DNA from: Nitrospinaceae bacterium
GTDB taxonomy: Bacteria; Nitrospinota; Nitrospinia; Nitrospinales; VA-1
Reading direction: 5' to 3'
NCBI GenBank assembly: GCA_029261675.1
Contig: JAJDBA010000338.1
Location: forward strand, 1 to 9,517
DNA: 9,517 nucleotides
Part shown: in pieces, positions 1 to 6,300 of the stretch
Numbering within the stretch: position 1 is the first letter of the stretch
Layout of the letters: every line of letters begins with the position of its first letter
Made by a program: the position numbers and the translations under genes
The notes under the pieces: model-generated
What the model saw: the letters and a program-made list of their open reading frames with translations, nothing else
What the model was told of the DNA's origin: nothing
Databases searched by the model: none

Positions 1-2
1 GA

Positions 3-539
3 GATGCCTTTGCTGGTAGTCTGACCACCACCTTTCTGATTCGAGGCGTGAATTTTTCTGTGGGAGAAGTGGGTGCCATTAATAAGGGGATGGGATTGGC
101 TTCCACCATAATCGGCGCCCTTTTTGGTGGTGTTCTCATGGCGCGGTTGCGTCTGTTCAAGTCCCTCTTAATTTTTGGGATACTACAGGCGGTTTCAAAT
201 CTTTCGTTCATGGTTTTAGCTCTCGTGGGAAAGAGTTATCCACTGATGATTTTTACCATCGCTTTTGAAAATCTCGCTGGAGGAATGGGGACGGCAGCCT
301 TTGTCGCATTTTTGATGGTGTTGTGTAACCATAATTATACGGCTACTCAGTTTGCCTTACTCTCAGCTTTGGCTTCATTGGGCAGGGTGTTTGTCGGTCC
401 TTTATCAGGTGTGCTGGTAGATGGAATGGGTTGGGCTGTCTTTTTTTTCGCCACTTTTCTGTTTGCTCTGCCGGGACTGGTTTTGCTGTGGATTATGAGA
501 GAAGTGGTGAGGGGAACTGAAACAGCCAATGGATCATGA
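3..539 (+). CDS. ampG: AmpG-like muropeptide MFS permease, C-terminal part (5' end outside window)
   Basis: The frame is open from the first bases of the window, so this is the last 178 residues of a longer gene; the GTG at 48 is internal. Hallmarks of the AmpG family are visible: DAFAGSLTTTFLIRG followed by a SVGEVGAINKG-type stretch, then ENLAGGMGTAAFVAF and ATQFALLSALASLGR. About five hydrophobic segments can be seen, at fragment residues of roughly 25-47, 52-78, 82-108, 120-140 and 147-165, matching the C-terminal half of a major-facilitator transporter. AmpG proteins import anhydro-muropeptides (GlcNAc-anhydroMurNAc peptides) across the inner membrane for cell-wall recycling, and in some bacteria this feeds beta-lactamase induction. 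The stop codon overlaps the start of the downstream hydrolase gene (ATGA), so the two are probably co-transcribed and translationally coupled. The family call is confident; the substrate is inferred from the family. Confidence 0.9.
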   Translation, partial: DAFAGSLTTTFLIRGVNFSVGEVGAINKGMGLASTIIGALFGGVLMARLRLFKSLLIFGILQAVSNLSFMVLALVGKSYPLMIFTIAFENLAGGMGTAAFVAFLMVLCNHNYTATQFALLSALASLGRVFVGPLSGVLVDGMGWAVFFFATFLFALPGLVLLWIMREVVRGTETANGS

Positions 540-1180
540 CGGAATTTATCTATCTGCATGGTTTCGCATCGGGACCAAACTCTAATAAGGCACGTGTATT
601 TAAAAAACGGTTTGATGAGCTAAACATTCCTCTTCATGTCCCCGATTTGCAAGAGGGTGATTTTGAAAACTTGACCTTATCTCGCCAGATTAAGTTAGTT
701 CAGACGATAATTGATGCAGAGAAAAATAAAAACTTTGCATTAATTGGAAGTAGTATGGGGGGATATCTGGCCAGCCTTTTGGCGCAAAATAGGGAATCGG
801 TGAAAGCTCTTTATCTTATGGCTCCTGGGTTTAATTTCCTGAATCGCTGGAGGAAGAAACTAAAGCTGGAAGAGAGATTGTCTGAAACGACCTTAATTCC
901 AGTATTTCATTACCGCTATAATAAAGAGGTTTTTTTAAACACCCATTTGTTTCGAGACGCAGAAACCTGGGAGTCGCTTCCATTGGAGCGAAATATTCCG
1001 ACTTTTATTGTGCATGGTTTGCACGATGAAACAGTGGATATTCAGGAATCGAGAAACTTTGTTAGCAAGCGCCCCTGGTGCCAGTTGCGGGAACTGGATA
1101 GTGACCATGGTCTACTGTCTTCAGTAGACTGGATCGTGGAAGATTGCATTCAGTGTTTCAAAAATCAAAGCTTGTTATAA
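536..1180 (+). CDS. YqiA/YcfP-type alpha/beta-hydrolase (putative esterase)
   Basis: This 214-residue protein has the layout of the small YqiA/UPF0227-type hydrolases. It opens with a short strand and an oxyanion-type HGFASGPNSNK motif (residues 8-18). A GSSMGG nucleophile elbow puts the catalytic serine at Ser73. A strand ending HGLHDETVD supplies the likely acid Asp164, and SDHG supplies the likely His191, so the triad looks intact. There is no signal peptide, so it is cytoplasmic. Family members hydrolyse short acyl esters in vitro, but their physiological substrates are poorly known. The start ATG at 536 overlaps the ampG stop, which indicates coupling to muropeptide uptake; a role on imported wall fragments is only a guess from this linkage. 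Length is normal for the family. A lone TAA at 1178-1180 ends the gene and no strong terminator follows. Confidence 0.88.
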   Translation: MTEFIYLHGFASGPNSNKARVFKKRFDELNIPLHVPDLQEGDFENLTLSRQIKLVQTIIDAEKNKNFALIGSSMGGYLASLLAQNRESVKALYLMAPGFNFLNRWRKKLKLEERLSETTLIPVFHYRYNKEVFLNTHLFRDAETWESLPLERNIPTFIVHGLHDETVDIQESRNFVSKRPWCQLRELDSDHGLLSSVDWIVEDCIQCFKNQSLL

Positions 1181-1197
1181 GGGACATAATTCCCTAT

Positions 1198-1208
1198 GCT
1201 TGACAAGC
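1198..1208. promoter_or_regulatory. 11-bp palindrome overlapping a TTGACA hexamer
   Basis: GCTTGACAAGC is a perfect palindrome around a single central base. It sits about 80 bases before the response-regulator start and overlaps the upstream TTGACA hexamer at 1200-1205. That placement would suit an operator, but 11 bp is short enough to arise by chance, so the call is tentative. Confidence 0.25.
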
Positions 1209-1248
1209 AGTAACTGATTTGACAAAAATGACTTAAATGCGGCAATAT
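1200..1248 (+). promoter_or_regulatory. candidate promoter region of the response-regulator gene, two TTGACA hexamers
   Basis: Perfect -35 consensus hexamers TTGACA occur at 1200-1205 and again at 1219-1224, 19 bases apart. The first could pair with AAAAAT at 1224-1229 (18-base spacer, four of six matches to TATAAT). The second could pair with CAATAT at 1243-1248 (18-base spacer, three of six). Neither -10 is strong, so the exact promoter is unsettled. The region lies between the hydrolase stop and the regulator start, where a promoter is expected. An alternative reading is that the repeated hexamers are binding half-sites for an OmpR-type regulator, which typically bind direct repeats. Confidence 0.4.
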
Positions 1249-1290
1249 TGTGAGTGGAAAACAGTTTAATGAAATTCTTAGAGATTATTG

Positions 1291-1986
1291 ATGAATAACC
1301 GGATTCTTTTGGTGGATGATGATCAGGAGCTTTTAGCGGCTTTAGAGCTCAAGCTTGGCAAAGAAGGCTTTCAGGTGGAAACAGCACCAGATGGGGAAGT
1401 CGCTCTTGAGATCATTAAAAAAAAGCTTCCTGATTTGGTCATTCTGGATGTCAACATGCCCAAGGTGAATGGCATGGAAGTCTGCAAAACTCTTAGATCC
1501 GACGAGCAAACTAGAGACCTCGCTGTAATAATGTTGACAGCGCGTGACGATGAAATTGATCGTGTTTTGGGGTTAGAGTTTGGCGCTGATGACTATGTGA
1601 CTAAGCCCTATAATGCCAGAGAGCTGATTCTTAGAATTAAAGCATTATTGAAAAGAATTTTTCCCGTTCAAAACAATCCTGCTACCAAAGACATATTTCA
1701 AATCGGAGTCTTATCCATCGACACGGATAAACATGAGGTCCGTGTTGGAGAAGAGGTGGTTGAATTGACCTTGACTGAGTTCAAGCTTCTGGCCCACCTT
1801 ATTCAAAATCAAGGAAAGATAAAAACCCGTGATTTTCTTTTGGAGCAGATTTGGGAATATGGAGATGGTGTGTTCTCACGTACCATAGATACCCACATCC
1901 AAAGGCTCCGGGCGAAATTGGGGGATACGGGTAAATATATTAAAACCGTTCGTGGTGTTGGTTATCGATTTGAAAAAGATGATTGA
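1291..1986 (+). CDS. OmpR/PhoB-family response regulator, no adjacent histidine kinase
   Basis: The 231-residue protein has an N-terminal receiver domain (about residues 3-120) and a C-terminal winged-helix DNA-binding domain (about 138-228). Receiver residues are all present: acidic pair Asp10/Asp11, phospho-acceptor Asp53 in ILDVNMP, Thr83 in the MLTAR strand and Lys105 in VTKPY. The output domain shows the OmpR-type LTLTEFKLLAHL stretch, a SRTIDTHIQRLRAKLG recognition region and the C-terminal KTVRGVGYRFE wing. The protein should therefore be phosphorylated by a sensor kinase and bind tandem DNA repeats. I prefer ATG at 1291 over the in-frame TTG at 1288, because ATG fits the family N-terminus (MNNRILLVDD) and both share only a weak GAG-type ribosome site. 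No kinase follows in the window; the next gene is an unrelated regulator. The target genes are unknown. Confidence 0.95.
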   Translation: MNNRILLVDDDQELLAALELKLGKEGFQVETAPDGEVALEIIKKKLPDLVILDVNMPKVNGMEVCKTLRSDEQTRDLAVIMLTARDDEIDRVLGLEFGADDYVTKPYNARELILRIKALLKRIFPVQNNPATKDIFQIGVLSIDTDKHEVRVGEEVVELTLTEFKLLAHLIQNQGKIKTRDFLLEQIWEYGDGVFSRTIDTHIQRLRAKLGDTGKYIKTVRGVGYRFEKDD

Positions 1987-2106
1987 CCTGAAAAATTCTT
2001 GCTGGCTTTCCTGATCTTTCCTTTGCATCCTCTGATGATTTCCCAAGGCATCAATAGTTTTACCAAGTTGTAACTTTCCCTTGATCCTTCTTTAACAAAA
2101 TATCCC

Positions 2107-2112
2107 TATTAT
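2107..2112 (+). promoter_or_regulatory. possible -10 box for the XRE regulator gene
   Basis: TATTAT matches the sigma70 -10 consensus at five of six positions and lies about 90 bases before the HTH start. No good -35 occurs at 17 bases; the nearest, TTGATC at 2081-2086, is 20 bases away. Between this box and the gene is a small CCCCT/AGGGG hairpin at 2150-2164. This is weak evidence, given because the gene needs a promoter somewhere in this 213-base gap. Confidence 0.2.
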
Positions 2113-2184
2113 GATCGCCGGTAGCAGGATGAGTTTTGCTGCTCCCCCACCCCTCAAATAGGGGACTTGATTTTAGATCACAAT

Positions 2185-2190
2185 AGGAGA
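2185..2190 (+). promoter_or_regulatory. ribosome binding site that fixes the XRE regulator start
   Basis: AGGAGA lies 9 bases before the ATG at 2200. It supports that start over the longer in-frame TTG at 2167, which would put the site inside the coding sequence. Confidence 0.7.
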
Positions 2191-2199
2191 AGATTGCAT

Positions 2200-2604
2200 A
2201 TGGTAAAAGAAAATGAAAAAACAACAGGCCAAAGGTTGCGTGCTTGGAGAAAATCAGTCCCTTTGAAGCTAATGCAATTGTCCACAAAGATTAAAGTGTC
2301 GCAGGGGTCTCTTTCCGATTTAGAAAATGATAAGTCTTTGCCATCAGCTACGACTTTGGCAAATCTCTCTCTATATACCGATCTTAATATTTATTGGTTG
2401 TTGACGGGAAAAGGCCCCGTTCTTAAAGGCCCAGATCCTGAAATGGAAAGAACCACTGAGACATCGCGCTTGTACGAAGATTTTGTATTTATGATGCAGG
2501 ATAGAAAATTAAAAGGTGTGGTAGAAAAGCTTATACAAATTTATCGTGAGGGGGATGCGGGTAAAAAAGCGCAAATTGCCGGTTTTCTTTCGGCTCTAGG
2601 ATGA
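2200..2604 (+). CDS. small XRE-type helix-turn-helix regulator
   Basis: A 134-residue protein. Residues about 10-70 form a Cro/C1-type helix-turn-helix: GQRLRAWRKS (helix 1), LMQLSTKIKVSQGSLSDLEND (helices 2-3, with the recognition helix around SQGSLSDLE), then SLPSATTLANLSLYTDLNIYWLLTGKGP. The ending WLLTGKGP is typical of phage-repressor-like HTH proteins. The remaining 60 residues have no motif I recognise; they are charged and helical-looking and may be an oligomerisation region. There is no signal peptide or membrane segment. The gene stands alone on the plus strand after the response regulator and meets the minus-strand operon tail-to-tail with 7 bases between stops. Its targets are unknown; autoregulation is common in this family but not shown here. 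Confidence 0.85.
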   Translation: MVKENEKTTGQRLRAWRKSVPLKLMQLSTKIKVSQGSLSDLENDKSLPSATTLANLSLYTDLNIYWLLTGKGPVLKGPDPEMERTTETSRLYEDFVFMMQDRKLKGVVEKLIQIYREGDAGKKAQIAGFLSALG

Positions 2605-2611
2605 AATGTGT

Positions 2612-3337
2612 TTAATAGGCACTTCTTTCAAAAGGAGTTATTTCTCCATACTCCATGACCTTCTTGGGTTCCTCTGATTCTAATTCTTTTTTGTTTGCTG
2701 CAAGTTGAACGCGTTTTCTCATCTCCACAATTCTTTGGGCTTCAGCCTTGGCTTCGGCAATATTTCTTTCTCTAAAACCTTTTACTGCAGTCGCAACCTT
2801 TTCTCTCATGGCTTTTTTCTTTTGTGACTGGATTTCCTCAATACGGGCTCTTTGATGTTTCACCAGATAAGAAGTCACAATCTCTTCATTTAATTTTATT
2901 TTTTTATAGCCTTTGACGAGTTTGCGGATGGCATCATTTTTTTGCTGTTCGGTGGTCTTCATATTGAAGTCCCAGTCAAGGTTGTAGACAGCAAGTTCGG
3001 CACGGGCAGCGCCAAAACGATATTCTTTCTGCTCATCTACTTTTAAAGTCAATGTGCCGTTTTTAACTTTCAACATGGAGTACGAATCCACACTCGGGTG
3101 ACCATGGAAACGATAGACCGAGCGCAGTTCACTGGCTGCAAGGTCCATAATGAAAGGATTCATATTAAGACCGTTACCCAGATCAAAATGCTCCTGCAAC
3201 GATTGCGCGTCAATTAGGGTGTTACCTTTAATGCGTATCTTTTTTACAAAAGGCTCGCTTGCTGATGATAGCTGGGCGAATCCCATTATAAATAAGCTTA
3301 TAAAGAGGGTGGTTCTAATTGTGTTTAAAAAGTTCAT
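2612..3337 (-). CDS. secreted protein with a single POTRA domain and a charged helical C-terminus
   Basis: The 241-residue protein begins with a clear Sec signal peptide (basic start, hydrophobic core at about residues 10-22, likely cleavage after Ala26 in SSA-SEP). Residues about 30-102 match a POTRA domain, beta-alpha-alpha-beta-beta in order: VKKIRIKGNTLID, a helix ending in GNGLNM, an ASELRSVYRFHGHPS helix-loop, and closing strands with the TLTLKVDE ending. POTRA domains normally occur in outer-membrane BamA/TamA/two-partner-secretion barrels or in FtsQ-type proteins, yet no barrel or membrane anchor follows here. Instead residues about 130-225 are Lys/Glu/Arg/Gln-rich and probably a long helix or coiled coil. 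A periplasmic adaptor or chaperone role is inference. The start ATG shares one base with the stop of the oxidoreductase frame (TAATG), preceded by GGA at 3347-3349, so translation is probably coupled. Confidence 0.75.
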   Translation of the reverse strand: MNFLNTIRTTLFISLFIMGFAQLSSASEPFVKKIRIKGNTLIDAQSLQEHFDLGNGLNMNPFIMDLAASELRSVYRFHGHPSVDSYSMLKVKNGTLTLKVDEQKEYRFGAARAELAVYNLDWDFNMKTTEQQKNDAIRKLVKGYKKIKLNEEIVTSYLVKHQRARIEEIQSQKKKAMREKVATAVKGFRERNIAEAKAEAQRIVEMRKRVQLAANKKELESEEPKKVMEYGEITPFERSAY

Positions 3338-3657
3338 TATTCTTTTTCCAATATAACTTCAATGGATTTAAACGAAGGCGTTTTCGATTGCGGATCGGAA
3401 TTTCTTGGAACCAGTATATTGCTTTCTGGATAGTACATCATAATATTGCCTTCTTTGATGGGGTAGGCGACGGCTCGCTGAGCTGTCATCGTCCCCGTTG
3501 CGTTTTTTACCGTTACCCTACTGTTTTCAGACAAACCCAATGCCGTCATATCGTTTTTATTCATCAATACAACATTTCTTCCAGAAACACCTCGATAACG
3601 ATCATCTGTGTCGTAAACCACAGTGTTGAACTGGCCTTCAGACCGTACCGTCATCAA
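3337..3657 (-). pseudogene. C-terminal molybdopterin-dinucleotide-binding domain of the upstream oxidoreductase, in the shifted frame
   Basis: This stretch encodes the end of the enzyme that begins at 5528 but lies in a different frame. From the TTG at 3657 (ATG at 3654) it reads TVRSEGQFNTVVYDTDDRYRG, GRNVVLMNKNDM, then MMYYPESNILVPRNSDPQSK and TPSFKSIEVIL. These are the conserved C-terminal MopB_CT features of FdhA/YdeP-type enzymes. The same frame is open further upstream, to just after a TGA at 3808-3810, and there it encodes EKEFHIEGRTLH and FPVSGGKAYFKV, the linker expected before this domain. It is therefore the missing tail rather than an independent gene. A weak AGG at 3664-3666 could in principle allow separate initiation. 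Its last base is shared with the start of the POTRA gene. Confidence 0.75.
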
Positions 3658-3764
3658 AATGAACCTATTTTGGCTATTCTCCCTAACGGCAGGAATGGGG
3701 CAGACTTTAAAATAAGCTTTGCCTCCAGATACCGGAAATTCAGAGTTGTGCAGGGTTCGACCCT

Positions 3765-5528
3765 CTATATGAAACTCTTTTTCCGTCTCATCGATATTTT
3801 CATCGCATCAAAGCCTGGAATCACTTCGCTAATTAACTGGCGAGTATTTTTTGTCTTTCCAAACTTATTCCAGGGAAGGGGATCATTTGAAAGGACTTTT
3901 TCTGCAATTTCAGAGATGATCTTTACTTCACTTCTTGGTCCAAAATAACGTGCAGGACCGCCTTGGCTCATCCGGATATAGCTGAACATGCTTTCTTGAG
4001 TCGTGGACTCGGGTTCTTCATCTCGAGCGACAACTGGAAGAATAAGCGTTGTTTTACCACGCCCAAGAAAATGACCCTGATTAAGAGTTGTGTTGAGATA
4101 CAATGTGAAGTCAATTTTTGCTAAAGCTTCTGTGGCAAAGGTTGAGTCGGGATTTGAACCATATAAATTGCCACCGAGGTTCCATGCAAATTCGAATTTT
4201 TCAAGATGCGCGGCTTCCATACAGGCCAGAGTATCGAGCCCAGAGTCTGAAGGAAGTGTGACTGGAAACTTGGACTCGAGGTTGTCAAGAATTGTTTGTT
4301 TTAGTTGCGGTGTGAAACCAACGGAGCCAATACCCTGCACATTGCTATGTCCTCGGAGTGGGAGCAGTCCTGCGTGTTTTCTACCAACCATTCCACGCAT
4401 GAGTGCTAGATTGACTATTGCCTGAACATTGTCGACACCAAAGGCATGGTGGGTGATTCCCATAGCCCATGCAAAAACGGCGTTTTTACTTTTTGAAAAA
4501 ATGTTCGCTGTCTTTTCTATTTCTTTCCGCGAAATCCCTGAGGATGTTTCAAGCGATTCCCATGGAATATTTTTGATGTCGTTTTTTAGCTCTGCAAAAT
4601 TTTCTGTGTGATTATCAATAAACTCCTGACTTAAAACCGATGGATTCGATTCTGCCAATTCAAAAAGAGCCTTAGCAATGCCGGTGAATAGAGCTATATC
4701 GCCACCGATATGAGGTTGCAAATAATGACTTGCGATTTCTGATCCGAATAACAGGCTACGTAAATCAGAGGGAACGCTGAAGTTTTCGAGTCCACGTTCA
4801 CGGGCGGGATTTACAACAATCACTTGTCCACCACGTCTTCGAACATTCATAAGAGTCCGAAGAAATCGCGGATGGTTTGATGCTGGGTTGGCCCCCACTA
4901 AAAATATCAGGTCTGAATGGTCGAGGTCATTCAGATCAATGGTTGCAGTGCTTGTTCCGAGGCTTTGTTGTAACCCAACTCCTGAAGCTTGATGACAATA
5001 GTAAGAGCAATTGTTGACATTATTTGTTCCGAATTGTCGCGCAAACAATTGCAGCATAAAACCTGCCTCATTGCTGGATCGACCGCTGGCGTAAAAAAAT
5101 GTTTTGTCGGGGGAGGTTGCATTAATCTTTTGTACGATCCTTTCTGTGGCATCCGCCCATGAGATAGGTCGATAATGCGTGTCATTTTCCTGCAAGAGTA
5201 AGGGGGATACCAGTCGACCACTCCATTCCAGTTCTCGTGGAGTCCAGTTTGATAATTCTGCTACAGAGTGATCAATAAAGAATTGTTCTGATAGGGCTCC
5301 TTGCATATCGGAGGCCTGCGCTACAAAGGATTTATTGCAAACAGCAGGGAAGTGGCCTTGCTCATCTCGCATACCGCCTTTTAGTCCGCCCATTCCAAGG
5401 GCGCAGCTTTTACAGTTGTTACGAGAAGCAAGTGCGCGCATCATCGGCCATAGACCGCCAGCGCGGCGTGCCATTTTAAGGGAATAGCGAATCGCTCCCC
5501 ATCCACCTGTTTTTCGCGGTAGGGCCAA
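3765..5528 (-). CDS. FdhA/YdeP-type molybdopterin oxidoreductase, alpha subunit (main frame, interrupted near the C-terminus)
   Basis: The main frame encodes 587 residues of a molybdopterin-dependent oxidoreductase. The N-terminus has Cys39-x2-Cys42-x21-Cys64 within CKSCALGMGGLKGG, a candidate iron-sulfur site. NNCSYYCHQASG (residues 173-182) corresponds to the Cys/Sec-His active-site motif of formate dehydrogenase H, placing the likely molybdenum ligand at Cys178. FLVGANPASNHPRF, PLRGHSNVQG (390-399) and ARDEEPESTTQESM are further family marks. There is no export signal, so it is probably cytoplasmic. The substrate may be formate or something else; it cannot be told from sequence. The start is TTG at 5528, with AGGAG at 5536-5540 seven bases upstream and the expected family N-terminus. 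The frame stops at 3765, but the conserved C-terminal domain continues in the next frame to 3337; joined, the protein would be about 730 residues, near the family norm. Confidence 0.9.
   Translation of the reverse strand: MALPRKTGGWGAIRYSLKMARRAGGLWPMMRALASRNNCKSCALGMGGLKGGMRDEQGHFPAVCNKSFVAQASDMQGALSEQFFIDHSVAELSNWTPRELEWSGRLVSPLLLQENDTHYRPISWADATERIVQKINATSPDKTFFYASGRSSNEAGFMLQLFARQFGTNNVNNCSYYCHQASGVGLQQSLGTSTATIDLNDLDHSDLIFLVGANPASNHPRFLRTLMNVRRRGGQVIVVNPARERGLENFSVPSDLRSLLFGSEIASHYLQPHIGGDIALFTGIAKALFELAESNPSVLSQEFIDNHTENFAELKNDIKNIPWESLETSSGISRKEIEKTANIFSKSKNAVFAWAMGITHHAFGVDNVQAIVNLALMRGMVGRKHAGLLPLRGHSNVQGIGSVGFTPQLKQTILDNLESKFPVTLPSDSGLDTLACMEAAHLEKFEFAWNLGGNLYGSNPDSTFATEALAKIDFTLYLNTTLNQGHFLGRGKTTLILPVVARDEEPESTTQESMFSYIRMSQGGPARYFGPRSEVKIISEIAEKVLSNDPLPWNKFGKTKNTRQLISEVIPGFDAMKISMRRKKSFI
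3778..3800 (-). other. frame disruption inside the oxidoreductase gene
   Basis: On the coding strand there is an A4 run (3797-3800) and an A5 run (3778-3782). Adding one base at the first gives IPGFDAMK-NIDETEKEFHIEGR; adding one at the second gives MRRKKEFHIEGR. Both restore the downstream conserved frame. The first reads more like family members. A one-base deletion in a homopolymer, or a sequence error, is the simplest explanation. Confidence 0.75.
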
Positions 5529-5535
5529 TGGAATA

Positions 5536-5540
5536 CTCCT
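5536..5540 (-). promoter_or_regulatory. ribosome binding site deciding a TTG start for the oxidoreductase
   Basis: AGGAG on the minus strand ends seven bases before the TTG at 5528. No ATG or GTG lies nearby in frame, so this site supports the rare TTG initiation codon. It falls in the 28-base gap after the BatE-like gene. Confidence 0.7.
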
Positions 5541-5556
5541 GTTAAAAGGTAAGGAG

Positions 5557-6300
5557 TCAGGCTCCTAATGAATCCCTGGGAATCCAGCCTTTTTGAGTTG
5601 AGTCGAGTTGCACTTCAACCCAGCCTTGCCGCTCATCAGTGATATTGACAAGCGCACCTTCGTGTAGCTCAAACAGGGTGATGTTAGAGGCATCAAGACC
5701 CGATTTAACGGCAACTGTTTTTGCTAATACGACTCCTGTCTTCGAATTGGATTCTAAATGTAGTTTAACTTCGATTGCAACAAAGGCAAGTAATAGTAAA
5801 AAGAAAATTGAATTTCGAGCTAATCTCAAGAAGTCAGTGCGAAAATAAAACCATGCGGTCAAGGTCAGCCAAAAAGCCAGATTTACGGCAAAAGCGAAAT
5901 TGATATTTTCGTTCAGACTCAGGTCGTTGACCCAGAAAAATAATGTGGCGAGTGTGTTGAGCGGGGGCAGAGTTATTTTGTCGCGCGTTTGTTGAATCGC
6001 AAAGTTTAAGTTTGCCTGCAGGTTCTCATCACGTGGGATCAACTTTTGTGCGCGAATGTAATTCAGAATGGCTGGCCCGGTTTTGCCAAGGCGAATATAA
6101 GTGTTTCCCAGGTTGTAGTACATGTAACCGTTGTTGAACCCTCTTTGTCTAAGAGACTCATAAGACTCTGCTGCTTGCTGATAGTTATTGCTTGCATACA
6201 AGTCATTGGCGCGAGCAATTTCGCTCATAAAATCCTCTGCATGTACCAGAGGGATATGGCAAAGCAGAATAAATAAGGAGATGAGAACTTTTTTGTTCAC
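5557..6300 (-). CDS. batE: BatE-like membrane protein with TPR repeats and a bacterial SH3 domain
   Basis: The 247-residue protein starts with a signal sequence (likely cleavage after Ala21, VHA-ED). Two TPR units follow at about residues 25-58 and 60-93 (YYNLGNTYIRLGKTGPAILNY, then the DENLQANLNFA ending). Two hydrophobic segments at about 133-152 and 164-182 should span the inner membrane. Residues about 188-245 look like a bacterial SH3 domain (VAVKSGLDASN, LHEGALVNI, GWVEVQL, GWIPRDSLG). This order of signal, TPR, two membrane spans and SH3 is that of BatE proteins of aerotolerance (Bat) operons; the exact function of BatE is not established. The start is GTG at 6300, whose last two bases lie in the batD stop (GTGA); GGAG at 6309-6312 sits eight bases upstream. 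Translation is therefore coupled to batD. Confidence 0.85.
   Translation of the reverse strand: MNKKVLISLFILLCHIPLVHAEDFMSEIARANDLYASNNYQQAAESYESLRQRGFNNGYMYYNLGNTYIRLGKTGPAILNYIRAQKLIPRDENLQANLNFAIQQTRDKITLPPLNTLATLFFWVNDLSLNENINFAFAVNLAFWLTLTAWFYFRTDFLRLARNSIFFLLLLAFVAIEVKLHLESNSKTGVVLAKTVAVKSGLDASNITLFELHEGALVNITDERQGWVEVQLDSTQKGWIPRDSLGA

Noticed and set aside
1180..1195. AGGGA-CATAAT-TCCCT hairpin after the hydrolase gene as a terminator
   Set aside because: The stem has only five pairs and no T-tract follows. The outer arms GCTTGT/ACAAGC (1170-1175 and 1203-1208) could extend it, but with large unpaired bulges.
1288..1290. TTG as start of the response regulator
   Set aside because: The ATG three bases later fits the family N-terminus equally or better and is the commoner codon.
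2150..2164. CCCCT-CAAAT-AGGGG hairpin as a terminator or riboswitch
   Set aside because: It is a five-pair stem with no run of T directly after it, and no riboswitch-like conserved core is visible in the surrounding 213 bases.
2167..2199. Longer XRE regulator starting at TTG 2167
   Set aside because: A good ribosome site AGGAGA at 2185-2190 points to the ATG at 2200, and the extra residues are not part of the HTH fold.
3319..3948. Long plus-strand open frame of about 209 codons antisense to the oxidoreductase and POTRA genes
   Set aside because: It has no recognisable motif, and the opposite strand clearly encodes conserved protein across the same stretch. It is a shadow frame.
5553..5565. 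GGAG/CTCC small inverted repeat around the BatE-like stop codon
   Set aside because: Four pairs only and no T-tract; chance is sufficient, and the next gene appears to be in the same operon.
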